A program made the translations under genes and the position numbers. A model generated the notes under the pieces. That model was not told the DNA's origin, did not search any database, and saw nothing but the letters and a program-made list of their open reading frames with translations. A stretch of DNA of 64,000 nt, from assembly GCA_036023115.1 (NCBI GenBank), contig JAYKKT010000086.1, positions 14,957,501-15,021,500 of the forward strand, given 5' to 3'. The stretch is from Brasenia schreberi (Eukaryota > Streptophyta > Magnoliopsida > Nymphaeales > Cabombaceae). The first letter of the stretch is position 1, and every line of letters begins with the position of its first letter. Of the stretch, positions 23,481 to 36,000 are shown piece after piece.

Positions 23481-25169
23481 TTGAGTATTACAAAATTTGC
23501 GAAAGAAAAGACTGCTTGCTGCTCACCACACAGGCTGATAATACCTTGACTTGCTGCTACTTCATGCAGAGGCAAATGAAGCACTTGGTTTTATGGTGTC
23601 CCAAATGCTTCAATTCGTCTCCATAGCATGTCATCATCTGGTTTCCTCACAAAAAATGGTTTTTGTTGCCTACTGATGCATCATGCACTGCGAAATCAGA
23701 GTGTGTTTTGATTTGTCAAGAAACGGAAGACACCGATGGCTGGGGTAGATGAGTTGTTTCTTGTGGCCAGGTATCCCTTGTATGAGAAAGCTCCTCAATA
23801 TTTCAGCCTCGCGGCTATGGACATGCGTATCCTCTCCCCTCAAATTGGTCTCAATCTTCTTACTCAAGCCAAAACCAAGCCTTTTCGCACACTAAATTAG
23901 GTAGGCTTCCCACACTAAGGCATGCTTCGTGGATTCCAAGTGGCCGCTTTCTTGTCGCATGCTAACATTAAGCTCCAAGAAAATGTATTTCTCGCTTCCT
24001 TTCAGAGGTTTTGTGGTCTCTGCCTTCTTCAGTGTGTTCACAGGCTGTCAGGATAAAAACCATGAGGGGACAATGACCATTGTCTTGAGAGGAGCTAAGC
24101 AACATTTTCTTTGTGGTATGTGGACCTTTTAGAAAAAATCTTGAATCTTGGGAGGGCCATAACCCCTAGGACAATAAGTTTTCATAGGAATTGGACCTTG
24201 ACCTTTGGTGTTTGTAGTTGAAAGTTTGGCACCAGGAGAGAGATGGGCCATAGAAACTGAACTTAAGGGCTTTGTACAAAAGCTCAAGGACATGCTTCTT
24301 TCTAGGGATATTATTGGTATTTAAAAACCTAATCATTAGTATGACTCACGAATCAATCACAAAAACATGATTCCTTGAATATGATTACAAGCCCATGTGG
24401 GTCACACTTATAATTCTAGTAGTAGGGGAATGACACTACACCAATTGTGTTTACCATATAATTTCTTATCTCTTTTGCCGTAGCTCCATCTAACCACTGT
24501 TCAAATGTGTAAATATTTTTATCATGTCTCTTTATTTTATCTTCCAATTGTAATCCACCAACTTTTCTTTATATCCTTATGGACTTGGTCCTTGTTTGTG
24601 TAGCCTCAAATTGCTAGAAAAGCACGCAATTCAGCAAGAATAATTATCAATATACTTTAGATGCAAGAATGGAGGAGAGTGGAAAGGATTCCGACAAGCC
24701 ATGACTAATTTGAGATGCAACAACGTATGTGGTAGCTACGTTAACTAGCACTACAAAGTTAAGCATGGTTTCGATTATCAAACATGCACATCTCTACAGA
24801 TACAGAAATTGGGGATGCTAGAATCAAGAAGTTGATGAGAATATATGATCATATAAGAAAAAGACTAGATCTATAACGAGTTTATTAGAAAAAAATTTGA
24901 TAATTCTCCAATTAAAATGATCTATAAGAAAGAGAAAAATAAGGCGAGAAACACTTTTAAACGAGGTAAAAGAGGCCCTCCAAAGTGGACTGTAACGCAA
25001 AAGCACGTTCTTGCCTTTACCATTGTGTCAAGGGAGAGGGGACATAAGAATCCATGTAGCAAACTTTCGTGTGCAGTATGCGAAGCCGACTTATACTCAC
25101 AAGTCGAGCCAAATTAGAAGCTGCTTAGCTCGTTTAACAACTTAGCTTAGAATCTAATTTTTCCTGATC
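23481..25169. other. Non-coding stretch with an additional SINE tail fragment
   Basis: CAAGCCAAAACCAAGCCTTT at about 23865-23895 is another antisense SINE 3' tail of the same family as 23265-23480, apparently truncated. Otherwise no gene or clear element was recognised. Confidence 0.4.
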
Positions 25170-25187
25170 ACTCAGAAGCATATCTTA

Positions 25188-25227
25188 TAGCCGACCCGTC
25201 TAGTATGAAAAAAAACTTAGTTATTGT
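25188..25227 (+). mobile_element. 40-bp RTE/SINE 3'-end micro-insertion with perfect 18-bp target duplication
   Basis: The insert TAGCCGACCCGTCTAGTATG followed by an A-run and ACTTAGTTATTGT is the RTE/SINE 3' end. It is flanked on both sides by ACTCAGAAGCATATCTTA (25170-25187 and 25228-25245), an exact 18-bp duplication. The full retrotransposition signature surrounds only 40 bp of element. Confidence 0.9.
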
Positions 25228-25718
25228 ACTCAGAAGCATATCTTACAATGTAAAAACTCGTGCTGTCACAGGATGATGAATGTCTAAGTAGCTAGTGACT
25301 ATCAAGCGAATGATCCTCAACCTAATGTGCCTGTCCATCTTACTGTTTCTACAAACTTCTACCCTTTTATGTATGCCATGCTGGAAATTCTTCATTTATT
25401 GTCAAACGCAGATAATGTTGTTAATGCATTTCTGATGAAGATGTTCTTTTGATTTCTCGCACAACCAAGGGATCTGCTGAGCAAGAATTTCACTCATCAC
25501 AATTTCATCTCCCTCCGGTGGTTGCGCTATAACGATACCCAAATGCGCCCTGTGCTGTATTTATTTGCTTTTAGTATTAAGTTGCAGACCGAAAATTCAT
25601 TTGGTGGAGATCTTTGTACATGTTGATTTCTTCTTAATGTCAACTTTCCTTTGTTGCCACGACTGGAATTTGTTACAAAATGCACATTGGTTTGGTGGCA
25701 CTTCACTGAGGTATGGAC

Positions 25719-28268
25719 CAGTGTTGTTCGATGCATATCGTACCATGTATCATTTTGATCCACGATACAATATATATAGTACGTATCATCCCGTATCGTA
25801 ATTTAATGCTAAAAAATTGTTAAAAATTCAGAAAAAGAATAGGAAAAAATATGATAATTTGCAAAGAATTCAGATAATACAAAAATGTAATACATATTCA
25901 TCATTCACCATTTAATAATTGAAAAAAGAATTATATATTTTGAAGCAAAATCCTTAGAAAAAAATATAACTTTCATAATTGAAAAAAATACATTTACACT
26001 TATTAATCAGGATCATCGACTAAATAATCTTCATCTTCTTGTTGGTGAGGATCCTCATCACCTTCTGCCTTAAAATTAAAATCTTCATACCCTTGATGAT
26101 GTTGTTGTTGTTGCGCTCCTTACAAATTAATCTATGCAATGTCTTTTTCGGTTAAGAGTGTATTTGCTTCGTTATCTTCATGTGTCCTCACACATGTTTT
26201 TGCACCATCGTATATGTCCCTTATAAGGTTTATGTATGTCAATGGGATACCTATTTTTTCCAAGGTTTTCCAAAGAACCTTCCTCGGTACCCTATCATAA
26301 GCTTTTTCTAAATCAATAAATATCATGTGAAAGTCTTTCTTTTTTCCTTTAAAATGTTTCATAAAACATCTCAAAAGGTGAATCACTTCAACAGTAGATC
26401 TACCTAGCATGAATCCAAATTGGTTCTCTGTTGTACTCAATACTTGTCTTAACCTACGTTCAATAATTATTTCTCACAATTTCATAGTATGTCTCATTAA
26501 CTTGATACCTCGATAATTCACACAATTCTGAATGTCTCCCTTGTTCTTATATATGGGTATAAGTATACTCGCTCTCCATTCTTTGAACATCTTTTGGTTT
26601 CTCTATATTTCATTAAATAGTCTTGTGATCCAAGTGATTCCTGTTTCTCCTAGTATTTTTCAAACTTCTATAGGAATATTATCTGATCCTACTGATTTAC
26701 CACCCTTCATATGTTTAAGAGCCTCTTTGACTTCTATAGAAATTATATAGATAAGAAATTAGTTGTAAATCGAGTTGCAGCTATACGAAGGAGATCTACA
26801 CCATCTGTATATCTCCTCATCATACATAATACAAAAGTATGATTATAGATGAATTTTGTGATATCTTGGCAACACTCAATTGTTGCTTTTATCTCATCCA
26901 TCTCAACAATATCCTTAAGGATGAGATCTAAAAAATGGATTGCACATGGTGTTGAATAGAAAGTCTCATAAATATATGCTATCTCCTATACTTAGGACCT
27001 CTGAAGTATGCCTCTCCTCTGACATGTCTAGAGATATCAAAAATATAAGTCATTTAAGACAATAGAAAAGAAAATTTAACAAAGTTCTTCCTCACCTATA
27101 TGTCAATCTGTCTACTATGATAGTGTATCATGTTTCCTTCCATGACTCTGTTAAAGTCAAACAATATTATTACACTTCAAGGACAATCTTATCTAATAGT
27201 TTTCCTCTCAATTTTTGATAAGAAAATATCTTATATCCTAGAACAATGTTGGCAATTGCATCCGTCATTGCTTGAAAATAAAAATTGTTTGCTACATTAA
27301 ATAAAATGTATGCATTATAAAACCATCTCCTACTACAAGATCTGCTTGCTCATGCAATTACTTTGAAGTCACAACAACACAAATTCAAAGTTCAACATCA
27401 AGTATATTGTTAGGAGGGAAAAATGACTATATGCTAGAGAAAGCTCTTCCTCTACTCTTTTCTCTTCTACCACTTTCACTTGCAACATCTTCAACAACCC
27501 TCTTTCCTACTATCAATCTCTATCTTACTATTACAAAGAATATTATCACCAAATCCAACAACATCATCATCCTCTTAATCAAACATCTCTAAATCATCCT
27601 TCTGTTGTCTCCTCTCATATATACTCTCAATTATCTTTAGACATTATCATTTAATGGTTTCTGACAATTTTCTAACTCTGCTCGTGGAAGGAACAACTTC
27701 TTTCGTAGTCTATGCTAGGTGATATTTTAACCGTGAAATTCCACCACTTACCACATTCTCACAAAATAAACATTTTATCTTCAATATGTTTCTCTCAACT
27801 GGTGTACCCCACTACCATGTCGGATTATCGGATCAAGATTGAGCGTCTCTAACAATCCTTCTCACCATTTCAATTGAACACTTCAATCCAATAAAAAACC
27901 TGAAAATAAAAATACTTCATAAATCCTCAATCTTCATATAACACTCAAATAAAGTGTATCTCACTTCACGAATACAATGAAAATCATATTCACGCACTTC
28001 ATAACTTCATTTTTGCCATTCAAAAAAGAAAAACATAAATAACACTAAAAAACAATAAATACAAAAATAAAATAAAAAAACTCCAAAGAGGGGGGAGCCA
28101 CTAGAGATACACTTGAGAACCTTTGGGAGCCTTGAACAGAAGCCAAGTTTCTGTTCGATCAGAAACCTTTTATAAGGCTCTAAAAAAAGGTCCTGATTGT
28201 ATCGTCTTTATCATATGATATGAACGATATGGCAAGATATTTGCTTGCATGCGATACGGATAACACTG
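25719..28268 (-). mobile_element. hAT transposon, internally rearranged, with nested RTE fragment
   Basis: Terminal repeats are CAGTGTTGTTCGATGCATAT on the left and CAGTGTTATCCGTATCGCAT (inverted) on the right, flanked by GTATGGAC (25711-25718) and GTATGGAT (28269-28276): 8-bp duplications with one mismatch. On the minus strand a BED zinc-finger block [16 protein letters not shown] (about 27790-27740), a DUF659 block with [11 protein letters not shown] (about 27240-27190) and a later transposase block near 26960-26780 can be read between stops. It is the same family as the element at 36250-40961 but much shorter and interrupted at 26130-26755 by an RTE fragment. Confidence 0.8.
26130..26755 (-). 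mobile_element. RTE-type LINE reverse transcriptase fragment
   Basis: The minus strand reads an RT segment: [20 protein letters not shown], then [20 protein letters not shown] and [20 protein letters not shown], matching the RTE copies at 54.5 and 58.3 kb. The YADD-region, C-terminus and TTG tail are absent, so both ends are truncated. It is nested within the hAT element 25719-28268. Confidence 0.85.
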
Positions 28269-28276
28269 GTATGGAT

Positions 28277-28570
28277 TGTTGAAGAAACATACTTAGATCT
28301 AGACTTATTTGGATCTTTTCTAGTTTGAATCCAAGAGGAGTTATTAGGAAGAATATCTTTAGTATAGGGATATTTTAGTCTTTGTAGTTATTTTAATATA
28401 AAATCAGTAATCAACTAGGGTTACTTTGAGATGAGATTGTGAAAAGAGAGAGAAGGTGCCGACAGTTAGGGTAGATGCCATGCCCTCTCTTCTTCTTTCT
28501 TCTCCCTTTGTATATTGTTCATCGTATAAAAATAGTTTTTTTGAGAAATTTTAACATGGTATCTAAGCCT
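28277..28570 (+). mobile_element. Ty1/copia-like LTR with degenerate tRNA-Met primer site
   Basis: The LTR opens TGTTGAAGAAACATACTTAG at 28277 and closes near AAATTTTAACA (28556). It is followed by TGGTATCTAAGCC, a good match to the initiator-Met primer site TGGTATCAGAGCC. The hAT element's right duplication abuts its first base exactly. Beyond it (28570-29080) repeated GTGGTGCAGAAGATCRAACA words and no readable gag are seen. Confidence 0.6.
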
Positions 28571-29373
28571 AATCGGTGGGATTAGGAGTTGTTTTTTGTA
28601 GACTGATTGTTGGTGGCGCAGAAGATCAAACACGTGTGGTGCATATCTTCATCTTTAGTGGATTGACTGCTAGTGGTGCAGAAGATCGAACATGTGGGTG
28701 CAGATTTTAATCTCTCGTGAGCTGGAAAACATGTGTGGTGCAGATCGATCAAGTCAATCTATTGTAATTTGTAGATTTTGTGGACTGAAATGCAGATTTG
28801 TGTTGGTAAGCACATGGTTGATTCAATCCATGACTCCAACTTTAGGAAGTACAATAGTATTCCTTGAATCAACCGATGAGATGTAGAAGACAGTTTATGA
28901 TGCATATGCTCAACAATTTGCCAAAAAATTGTGATAGATAAAGAGGAGGGACCTTGCTTAACAATGTTGCAATCTAAATCTTCGGCAATCGAAGGTACAA
29001 TCTCAGCAAATTGTCACTTTGGAATCGACAATTTGAATGTGAGAGAACAGAATGCCCCAAACGCAAGAGATGCAGGCAAGCAGCTGCTTAATATATTATG
29101 AACCTAATTGCTCAGAAGTTGCATTTATTAATGCCCATGCTTAGTTGGTGAGCTTCAAGTGCAGTGCTGTTGAGCTTTTATGGAATGTTGGTAGTATTTA
29201 GGTTTCATATAATCAGTTCATCTACTATTTTTGCAGATAGCTGTCTTTATTTTGAAATAGCAACTTGAAGGATTCAACCCTATAAGGAAGTAAATATTCC
29301 TTGTTTTGGAGGTGTTTATGTGTAGAATAAATATGTATATGGATGGAATGTAGTTTGTTCTACATTAGTGTGC
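28571..29373. other. Possible copia leader/gag region, decayed
   Basis: GTGGTGCA(G/T)AA/AT... words repeat at about 28610, 28670, 28695 and 28735, forming degenerate repeats of about 60 bp. No gag or pol block can be read. Nothing else is recognised. Confidence 0.3.
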
Positions 29374-29421
29374 ATGCCCATTAGTCGCATAGACAATGCA
29401 CCTTATTCAACATAAACGAGT
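29374..29421 (+). repeat. Left arm of a perfect 48-bp inverted repeat
   Basis: These 48 bases, beginning ATGCCCATTAGTCGCATAG and ending ATAAACGAGT, are the exact reverse complement of 31910-31957. No target duplication was found outside the arms. Intervening sequence is about 2.5 kb and holds several older repeats. Confidence 0.95.
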
Positions 29422-29452
29422 TAAGGTATTCTTTAGTAATATTATGTCAATG

Positions 29453-29680
29453 TTGCATGGGGTACAGGTATGGTATCAGTATCAGTATCGGGTACGGATA
29501 CGAGTATGTGGTGTGCTAATTTTGAAAAATATAAGGGAGGGGTAAGCCACTATATAAAATAAAAAATTTGTACATAAAATTAACTATAGCAATTTAATAT
29601 AAAACTTATTAAAAGTTGAAACATACAAATTTTGACATAACATATAACTTCAAATATAAAGAAGTGCAATCGTATAGGTT
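29453..29680. mobile_element. hAT-like MITE, copy 1
   Basis: GGTACAGGTATGGTATCAGTATC followed by a ...AAAATATAA... AT-rich body with TACATAAAATTAACTATAGC and AATTTTGACATAACATATAA also occurs at 54022-54270 with about the same order of blocks. ACAGGTATGGTATC-type ends resemble the GTATCG-rich subterminal regions of the hAT elements in this window. Confidence 0.5.
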
Positions 29681-30194
29681 ATGGCACGCTCATCGAATAC
29701 AGGTTCATGCGCTATTTTAAGATCCATCTCTAGTGTCAACGGATCGGATATTGACAAGATCTACTGGATTGGACTTCAATGTAATCTACCTAGTCAATAG
29801 CCCGTCGAAGATGGTTGAGCATGCCTTTATACTACTAACTCTTTGTGGAATCCACGCTGGTAACACACGTAATTACTATCTGCACACCTTTTTACTATTT
29901 ACACATCTTTTTTCTAAAATACTTTTGACACCATTCCTCTCTCCTGTAAATACACACCTTACCGCATGATTCTGGCATCGTTCTTGACAACTTGCTGCAG
30001 TTTTTGATAACCGTTTGAAGTCCCTTTTCACACATTTCGGCATCTTCCGTGGGTGTCATAGGTTGCAAAGCTCGCTAAAAAACCAAGCCTTTCACAACTA
30101 AAAAATGAAATATGCGAATTAGTTTTTTCACTATTTCACACATTACAAGCTTCCAACACCAAAAGCCAAAAAAAAGTCTTGTCCTAACAAAATA

Positions 30195-30300
30195 GACACT
30201 CACAATGTTAGCTCACCTTGCAGCATACTCAACTCACAAGATGAAGGTCGTGAGTTCCATCCATGCCTGAGTCATGCATACCTCGTTTTGGCCACCCATT
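30195..30300 (+). mobile_element. Possible tRNA-derived SINE head
   Basis: A-box-like TTAGCTCACCTTG (about 30208) and B-box-like GTGAGTTCCATCC (about 30250) are spaced about 40 bp apart as in tRNA-derived SINEs. The 3' end is not recognised. Confidence 0.35.
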
Positions 30301-30384
30301 GTAACAAAAAAATAAACGCAAACTTATGTTTTAACATGTTATTCTCACACTTTGGATCTTTTTGCCTCTTTTAAAATTGTAGAT

Positions 30385-30525
30385 AATTAATTTTTGATAC
30401 TATCACTTCACCTGGTCAGCTCCATCTTGGCAATTTTGATTGTTTTTCTAAGGTTGATCCCGGAATTTGATGGCAGACTTGGAAGCTGCCGACAGACCCC
30501 AAAAATGAGCATCTGACAAAAAGCG
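30385..30525 (+). repeat. Direct repeat, copy 1
   Basis: CTCCATCTTGGCAATTTTGA, then TCTAAGGTTGA and TTTGATGGCAGACTTG with ...AAAATGAGCA are repeated in the same order at 31500-31635 with moderate divergence. The two copies flank the AGCT-rich repeat at 30788-31215. Confidence 0.6.
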
Positions 30526-30787
30526 ACCATGGGTAGATGAGGAAGAACCATTTAGAAATGGATTCTCACTTTTGGGCCAACCAAGGATCAAAGCCATAAT
30601 GAACTTAAGTTTTCAATGTGAACTTTGCATATTGAGGCTATTAGGTTTGAAAGGTGCATGGGCGTACTTGGTTTGCTCCACCCCTTGACGTCCAGGTAAG
30701 TGGTTCCACACTTCGCTTTCTATTGTTTGGTCTCCCTCTCGGCGAGGATCATAATCACAACAACCATGGTACTTGGTTAGTCCATGT

Positions 30788-31215
30788 CATTAAGGGTGTA
30801 ATTGAGCTCAAGTATAGTCAAGCTGGACTCAACTCATTTGCGAAACCCTCTACCTGAGCTACATTTGAACAACTTGAGCTCTAACCTGTTGGGCTCATAA
30901 AAAAAAGAAACAAAGAAGGAAGAACGTAGAAATTGATTGAGAATTACAAAAAACTTGGAGAGTTGGAGGACAAGGAACTAAAGTTAAAAGTGGGTGAGAA
31001 AGCTCGGTTGGAGAGATCAACTATAGATTATATATAATATATGTAAAGCTCGATTAGACAGACCATTGAGCCACTCGAGAAGAGTACCAGTAAGATCGGG
31101 ATAGACTTGCTCATGTGTCGAGCTGAACAAGATTGAGCTGAGTTCCAGGTTTTTCTGGAGCAAATCTCTAGTAGCTTGCGAGTAACTTGACTCACACCAG
31201 TACTATCATGAGCCA
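30788..31215 (+). repeat. AGCT/GAGCTCAAGC-rich repeat element, copy 2
   Basis: Opens GGGTGTAATTGAGCTCAAGT and contains many GAGCT, AGCTCAA and TCGAGCTGAA words, like the inverted copy at 22495-22945. Non-coding. Confidence 0.5.
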
Positions 31216-31499
31216 ATCAGATTCTTGTGCTTATGCAATTGAAAGGCTGAACAAACATGCCAAAACTGTCCTACAAAGCTAACATATGGCATGCTTGTGT
31301 CAAATATTTTTCATAAGCTTTGCCCTCTCTTGCTGCCGTAAATAAATAAAAGCATAAGAGTTTTTTAGCTGTGAACCTACGTTCAAAAGTTAGAAATGGA
31401 GGTAGAATTTTAAAAATTTCAAAAATCACCTCCCCGAAATTTCGGAAAATAAAAAGGGTCGAACTCGAATTTCAATGACCTATCTAAACTTAAAGATAT

Positions 31500-31635
31500 G
31501 CTAAATAATTAGATCTTGATACCATCTCTCCATCTTGGTAATTGCTATCGTCTGTCTAAGGTTGAACCTTGGATTTTGATGGCGGGCTTGAATTCTACGG
31601 ACAGGGCAAAATGAGCACCCAAGAAAAGGAAGGTG
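31500..31635 (+). repeat. Direct repeat, copy 2
   Basis: Diverged second copy of 30385-30525 (CTCCATCTTGGTAATTGC, CTAAGGTTGAACCTTGGAT, GATGGCGGGCTTG). Confidence 0.6.
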
Positions 31636-31909
31636 AAATGTGCAGCTCGAGCTATACTCAAACAACTTGATGAAAATATTTCTAGTCGTTCTTGTATTCT
31701 CTTCGTACTCAATTTCAAAATTTATTTCTTTTTATTTTGATGACCGATATCTCATCCATTTAAAATTATTGTTATTTTTTCGTAACCTAGGAATATATGA
31801 TTATTATCTTATGAACCTCACCAAAAATTTATGAAACAAGAAAAAAATAAAAGAAAGAGATGATTTATTTGATCGATTTTTGGATTTTTCTAGATTTTGA
31901 GATATTCGT

Positions 31910-31957
31910 ACTCGTTTATGTTGAATAAGGTGCATTGTCTATGCGACTAATGGGCAT
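31910..31957 (-). repeat. Right arm of a perfect 48-bp inverted repeat
   Basis: Exact reverse complement of 29374-29421. Confidence 0.95.
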
Positions 31958-32599
31958 TGGCTACTTGAATATTTTTTGTTTTGTGTTTGTTATAAAAAAA
32001 AAGTTAAAATGGTCTTTCGAATTTGATTGGTGTTATAGTTCCAATTGAAAATATATAAGGATAGGAAGCAAGTTCTAATGATCATCTTATTGAACTAGGA
32101 CGCCTGCTTGTAGTACCAATAATCCCAAAAGTTTGTAGTCGAAGTAATTTAGGCCTTTGTCATCAATTTGTTTGTGAGCATTTCAAGATATATTTGCTTT
32201 CATATGACAGTTTTGTGATATTACATTTCGAGAAAAGTCAATGAAGAATTTTGTGCAACTCGAAGAAACTACTTATACCATGTGGAAGAACCAGTAAGTG
32301 TAAAACCAACTGATAATAACCACGTTATCCACATCTTGGTCTTTTTCATGTAAGATTAAAGAGTGGTCAATGATAAAATGCATTTGCATTCTCCCCTTTA
32401 ACATGGTAATCTAAAATTTTCAGAGCATCTCTGTGATGGGTGAAAACATATCCTTGTATTTCCTAAAGAAAAAAGGCATTTCATATGCTTCCAGCAAAAA
32501 GATCCATGAGATTTTGAATACATCTATTCTCTGGGGAAAAAGGCGTTTCATATGCTTGCACGAAAATGGATGCTCGAGATTTTGAACACCCAACAGAGA

Positions 32600-33091
32600 G
32601 GTAGGGCTCGCATGAGAGAGAGAGAGAGACGGTAAATATCGGTGATATTGAATTGTTGAGAGTATTTCAGGAAAAAGGAAAACAGATTTTGAGGTAACCT
32701 TACTAAAAGGGTAGAAGCAGCCCTTACGATAACGTTAAGGGCAATTTTTGAGTCGCTTTTAACGTGAAGTACATTTTCAAGGGCAAAATCATACCTTTTC
32801 TCCTGAAAGTTTTATATTTTGGTTTCGGAATCGTTATATAACCCGATCCAAAGAATCTAATATCCATATCCATTAAAGGTAATGGGCCCAGCCTAGTCTC
32901 CATCTCCCCTCTCGGACGGCCTGCCCAAATCTTCACGGTTTCACCTCCCAGCTCCCCTCAATGCACTGGGTCTCAATTTCACCTCAAGCCCTCTGTTGCC
33001 GTAAATAAATGAAATCATAGGGAGTCTTGACGTCAAAAGAAATTCATTTTGAAAGCGAGCCAGCGAAGGATCGAAAGGAGCGGATCGGATA
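32600..33091 (+). promoter_or_regulatory. NEDD1 upstream region
   Basis: A (GA)n tract lies at 32609-32627 and a TATA-like GTTATATAAC at about 32832-32841, some 250 bp before the ATG. The stretch next to the ATG is GC-richer, as usual for plant 5' leaders. The transcription start cannot be fixed from sequence. Confidence 0.35.
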
Positions 33092-36000
33092 ATGGCGGGA
33101 GGACAAACCCTAGTGGTCGCGTCCGCTCGGGACACGGTTAAGATCTTCGATACCGCCATTGATTCCGGCGACCCCTGTATTCTTCAGTACGTTCCCTCCC
33201 CGGGCTTCTCCGTCAATTCCGTCAGATGGAACCACACCAGTACTCTCTCTACCTCTCTGTCCTTGTCCTAGTCTTTTGGAAGTTCGTTCATTTGTTTTTG
33301 CATCATCTAATAATGGGGAGGTGTATCGGAATATGGTTCTTTTTGTTTGTTATGGAGTCTTGATCCATCCATACTGATGGACCTGTGGGTTTTCCTATTT
33401 TCTTTGTTTAAATTGAGTGTTGTCTGCGAGTTAAGAGTTCATTGGGTTTGTCGTCGTCTCAATGTGCATAACATTCTTTATAGCTAACTGGAATTCGATT
33501 GCGTGATATATGTTTTCCGGGTTCCTCTTGGCGACCGGAGTTGGGTAATGTATTTTGTATGCGAAACTGAGTATGTATAATGTAGGATCGTGCGTGAATT
33601 GGTGTTGAGTAGAGGTTTCTCTTGCTGAATAAGTAACATCGAGACTCTTGAAGGGCTGCTGCGTTGTTTTCGTGCTGGAATATTAGGATCGACACGCTTT
33701 GCTGTTGGAAGAAACGCAAGAAGATTTAAAACATGTGCTGGTTTGTGGATCTTTTGTTTTCACGATCCAGCAATTTTGTTTTGACTACCAGTTGAGCTCA
33801 ATGTACTTCAGAGCCAAAGTAGGTTCACGATGCGAGAAAAAGTATGTTTCTTACTGTCCTATGGAATGAGGTGATAAGATAATGACCCACAATTCACTGC
33901 AGTCTGCAACTCCCATGGTGTATGTAACTCCCCTTTAGAATTTCAGTTGGCTTATCCAACTATCCTACTGAATTTTCTAACTTATCTAGGAGCGAGTTAT
34001 GTGGATTGACTCCTACATGGTCCAACAAAATTCAGGTTCCTAAGATGATGCTAACAATCTTGATAGTTACTGTTAGGTAAACGTGGGTGAGGTGTTTATG
34101 GCCATACATTCTATGATCAGGAGAAGCTTTAGTTGTTTGAGAACGAAAAGTTCAAAATAACGTTGCACTGGGGGTGGTATTACAGCGCATGACGTTTCAT
34201 AAGTTCCTAATGCAAGATTTCAGTTCCTTCATATCTACGTAGTTTTTGGGAAAACTAGGATTTGCATGACTGATGCACTTGGCTACAGGCTTATAAGAAG
34301 GTGGTGTTGCTTGAAACAAGGATGTCTCCCAAGCACATTGTGATATCGGTAGCCTTGCATCCGTACCAGGATCCAGGGCATATACTTAGTCTGATCAGCA
34401 TCAAGCTATCCTGCATGGTTGGGTACTTAAAGTTCAGTATGCTATCATTCTGATCATTGGGGATTGAGAATCAAGATGGAATAACCTAGATCATAGGACA
34501 AATGCAGTTTGAGAAGAACAAGAATACGCAGTCTAGAGTCATACTGTCTCAAATGGAGGAACGACTGATTAAAAATTTAAAATGCATACTGAATTTGATC
34601 AAGTATCATTCTCATTAGTTGGTGCCTATTGTGATAGTATGATTAACCGTCCTAAGCATCAGAAAATATAGTTTCAAGGGCATGCTTGTTATCTTTGAAT
34701 AAAAGTATGAATTGATGAAGATAGGCATAGTTAGGCATTGTAAAGACTATTTTTTCTTTTAAGTTTGTAAAACATAAAAAATGTTAATGACTTTACTTTC
34801 ATTCGTTCATTTTAAGAAGAAATTTTACATAAAAACTAGAATGCTATAATCCATGGCAGGTTAATGTAACAAATTGCCATATTGAGGGGAGAAGAAGTAG
34901 TTACAGATGTATTAGAGCCAGAGGCGATGTAAAAGGCAGATGCCTATCCATTTGAAATAAAAAAAAACTGCCGTAAGTTGCAGAAACCGATCAACAATAA
35001 TCTTCACAAATCAAAAATTGACTAAAACTCCTTGTGTTACCTTTTATGAAAGAAAGAAAGTTGTGAAAAATATAAGGTCAAGAAAGAAAGTTGCATTTGG
35101 TGAGCTTGGTTGGATATTTATCTGCTTTTAACAGACTTTTCTTTTGAAATTTTATTTCTGATTACTAGAGAATGTTCTCAGTATTAACTTTCAAAAGTTC
35201 TGCAGATCTAGTTGTAGCTAGTGCTGGAGATGATAAGAGGATTTCTCTATGGCAGAAAAATGGACAGAATTTGGGAACGATACCACTCTCTGGTGATGTT
35301 GGAGATAACATTGATGTAAAAGGCTATTTCATAATCACTGGTTCATGATCCATTAAGTAATTGTCAAACAAAGATGGAGTACACTCAATTCCTTGCATTG
35401 CTGAAAGAAAATTATAATTAGTTGTTGCAGTTCATACAAACTTCTCATGCTTATGTTTGTATTTCCTTGTAAAAGAATATACTTTTTTTATTTTTATGTA
35501 CTTCTCGATGATGCATGAAATCTTCTGTCTCATGTAACTTTCTTTATTTGTGAATGAGAAGTCCAAAATTGTTTCCACAATGAACTTTGAATTGGCAAAA
35601 AAGAACTGTAGAAAACAAAAAAATAAGAACTTGACAAGATAATCAGGAGCTAAAAGATTATATGAAATATTTGTGTTTTTACTTTCATTACTATTGTTCA
35701 AATGGTAAATTTCTCGACTGACAAAATGAAACTTCTGTGAAAATGGAAAAGCTCATAATCGTTTCAGTCCATTGGTCTCTATCACATTGTATAGTAGTAG
35801 TCCATGACCGTGTCCACTAGAAATAGAATTTTGAATACTAACATGTCTAACATAAAATTGTGTCAAAGAGATGCAGAAGGTACGAGGAAACAAATTCTAA
35901 AGTTTTGACATTTCTATTATAGAATAAACATCAATAGGTGAATCCCGATAACTCGGCCCATGTAAGGGTTCACCCTTGGATGACTGGTCTCAAGCCTAAA

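Noticed and set aside
30208..30262. Functional tRNA gene
   Set aside because: Only A- and B-box-like words without cloverleaf pairing; better explained as a SINE head.
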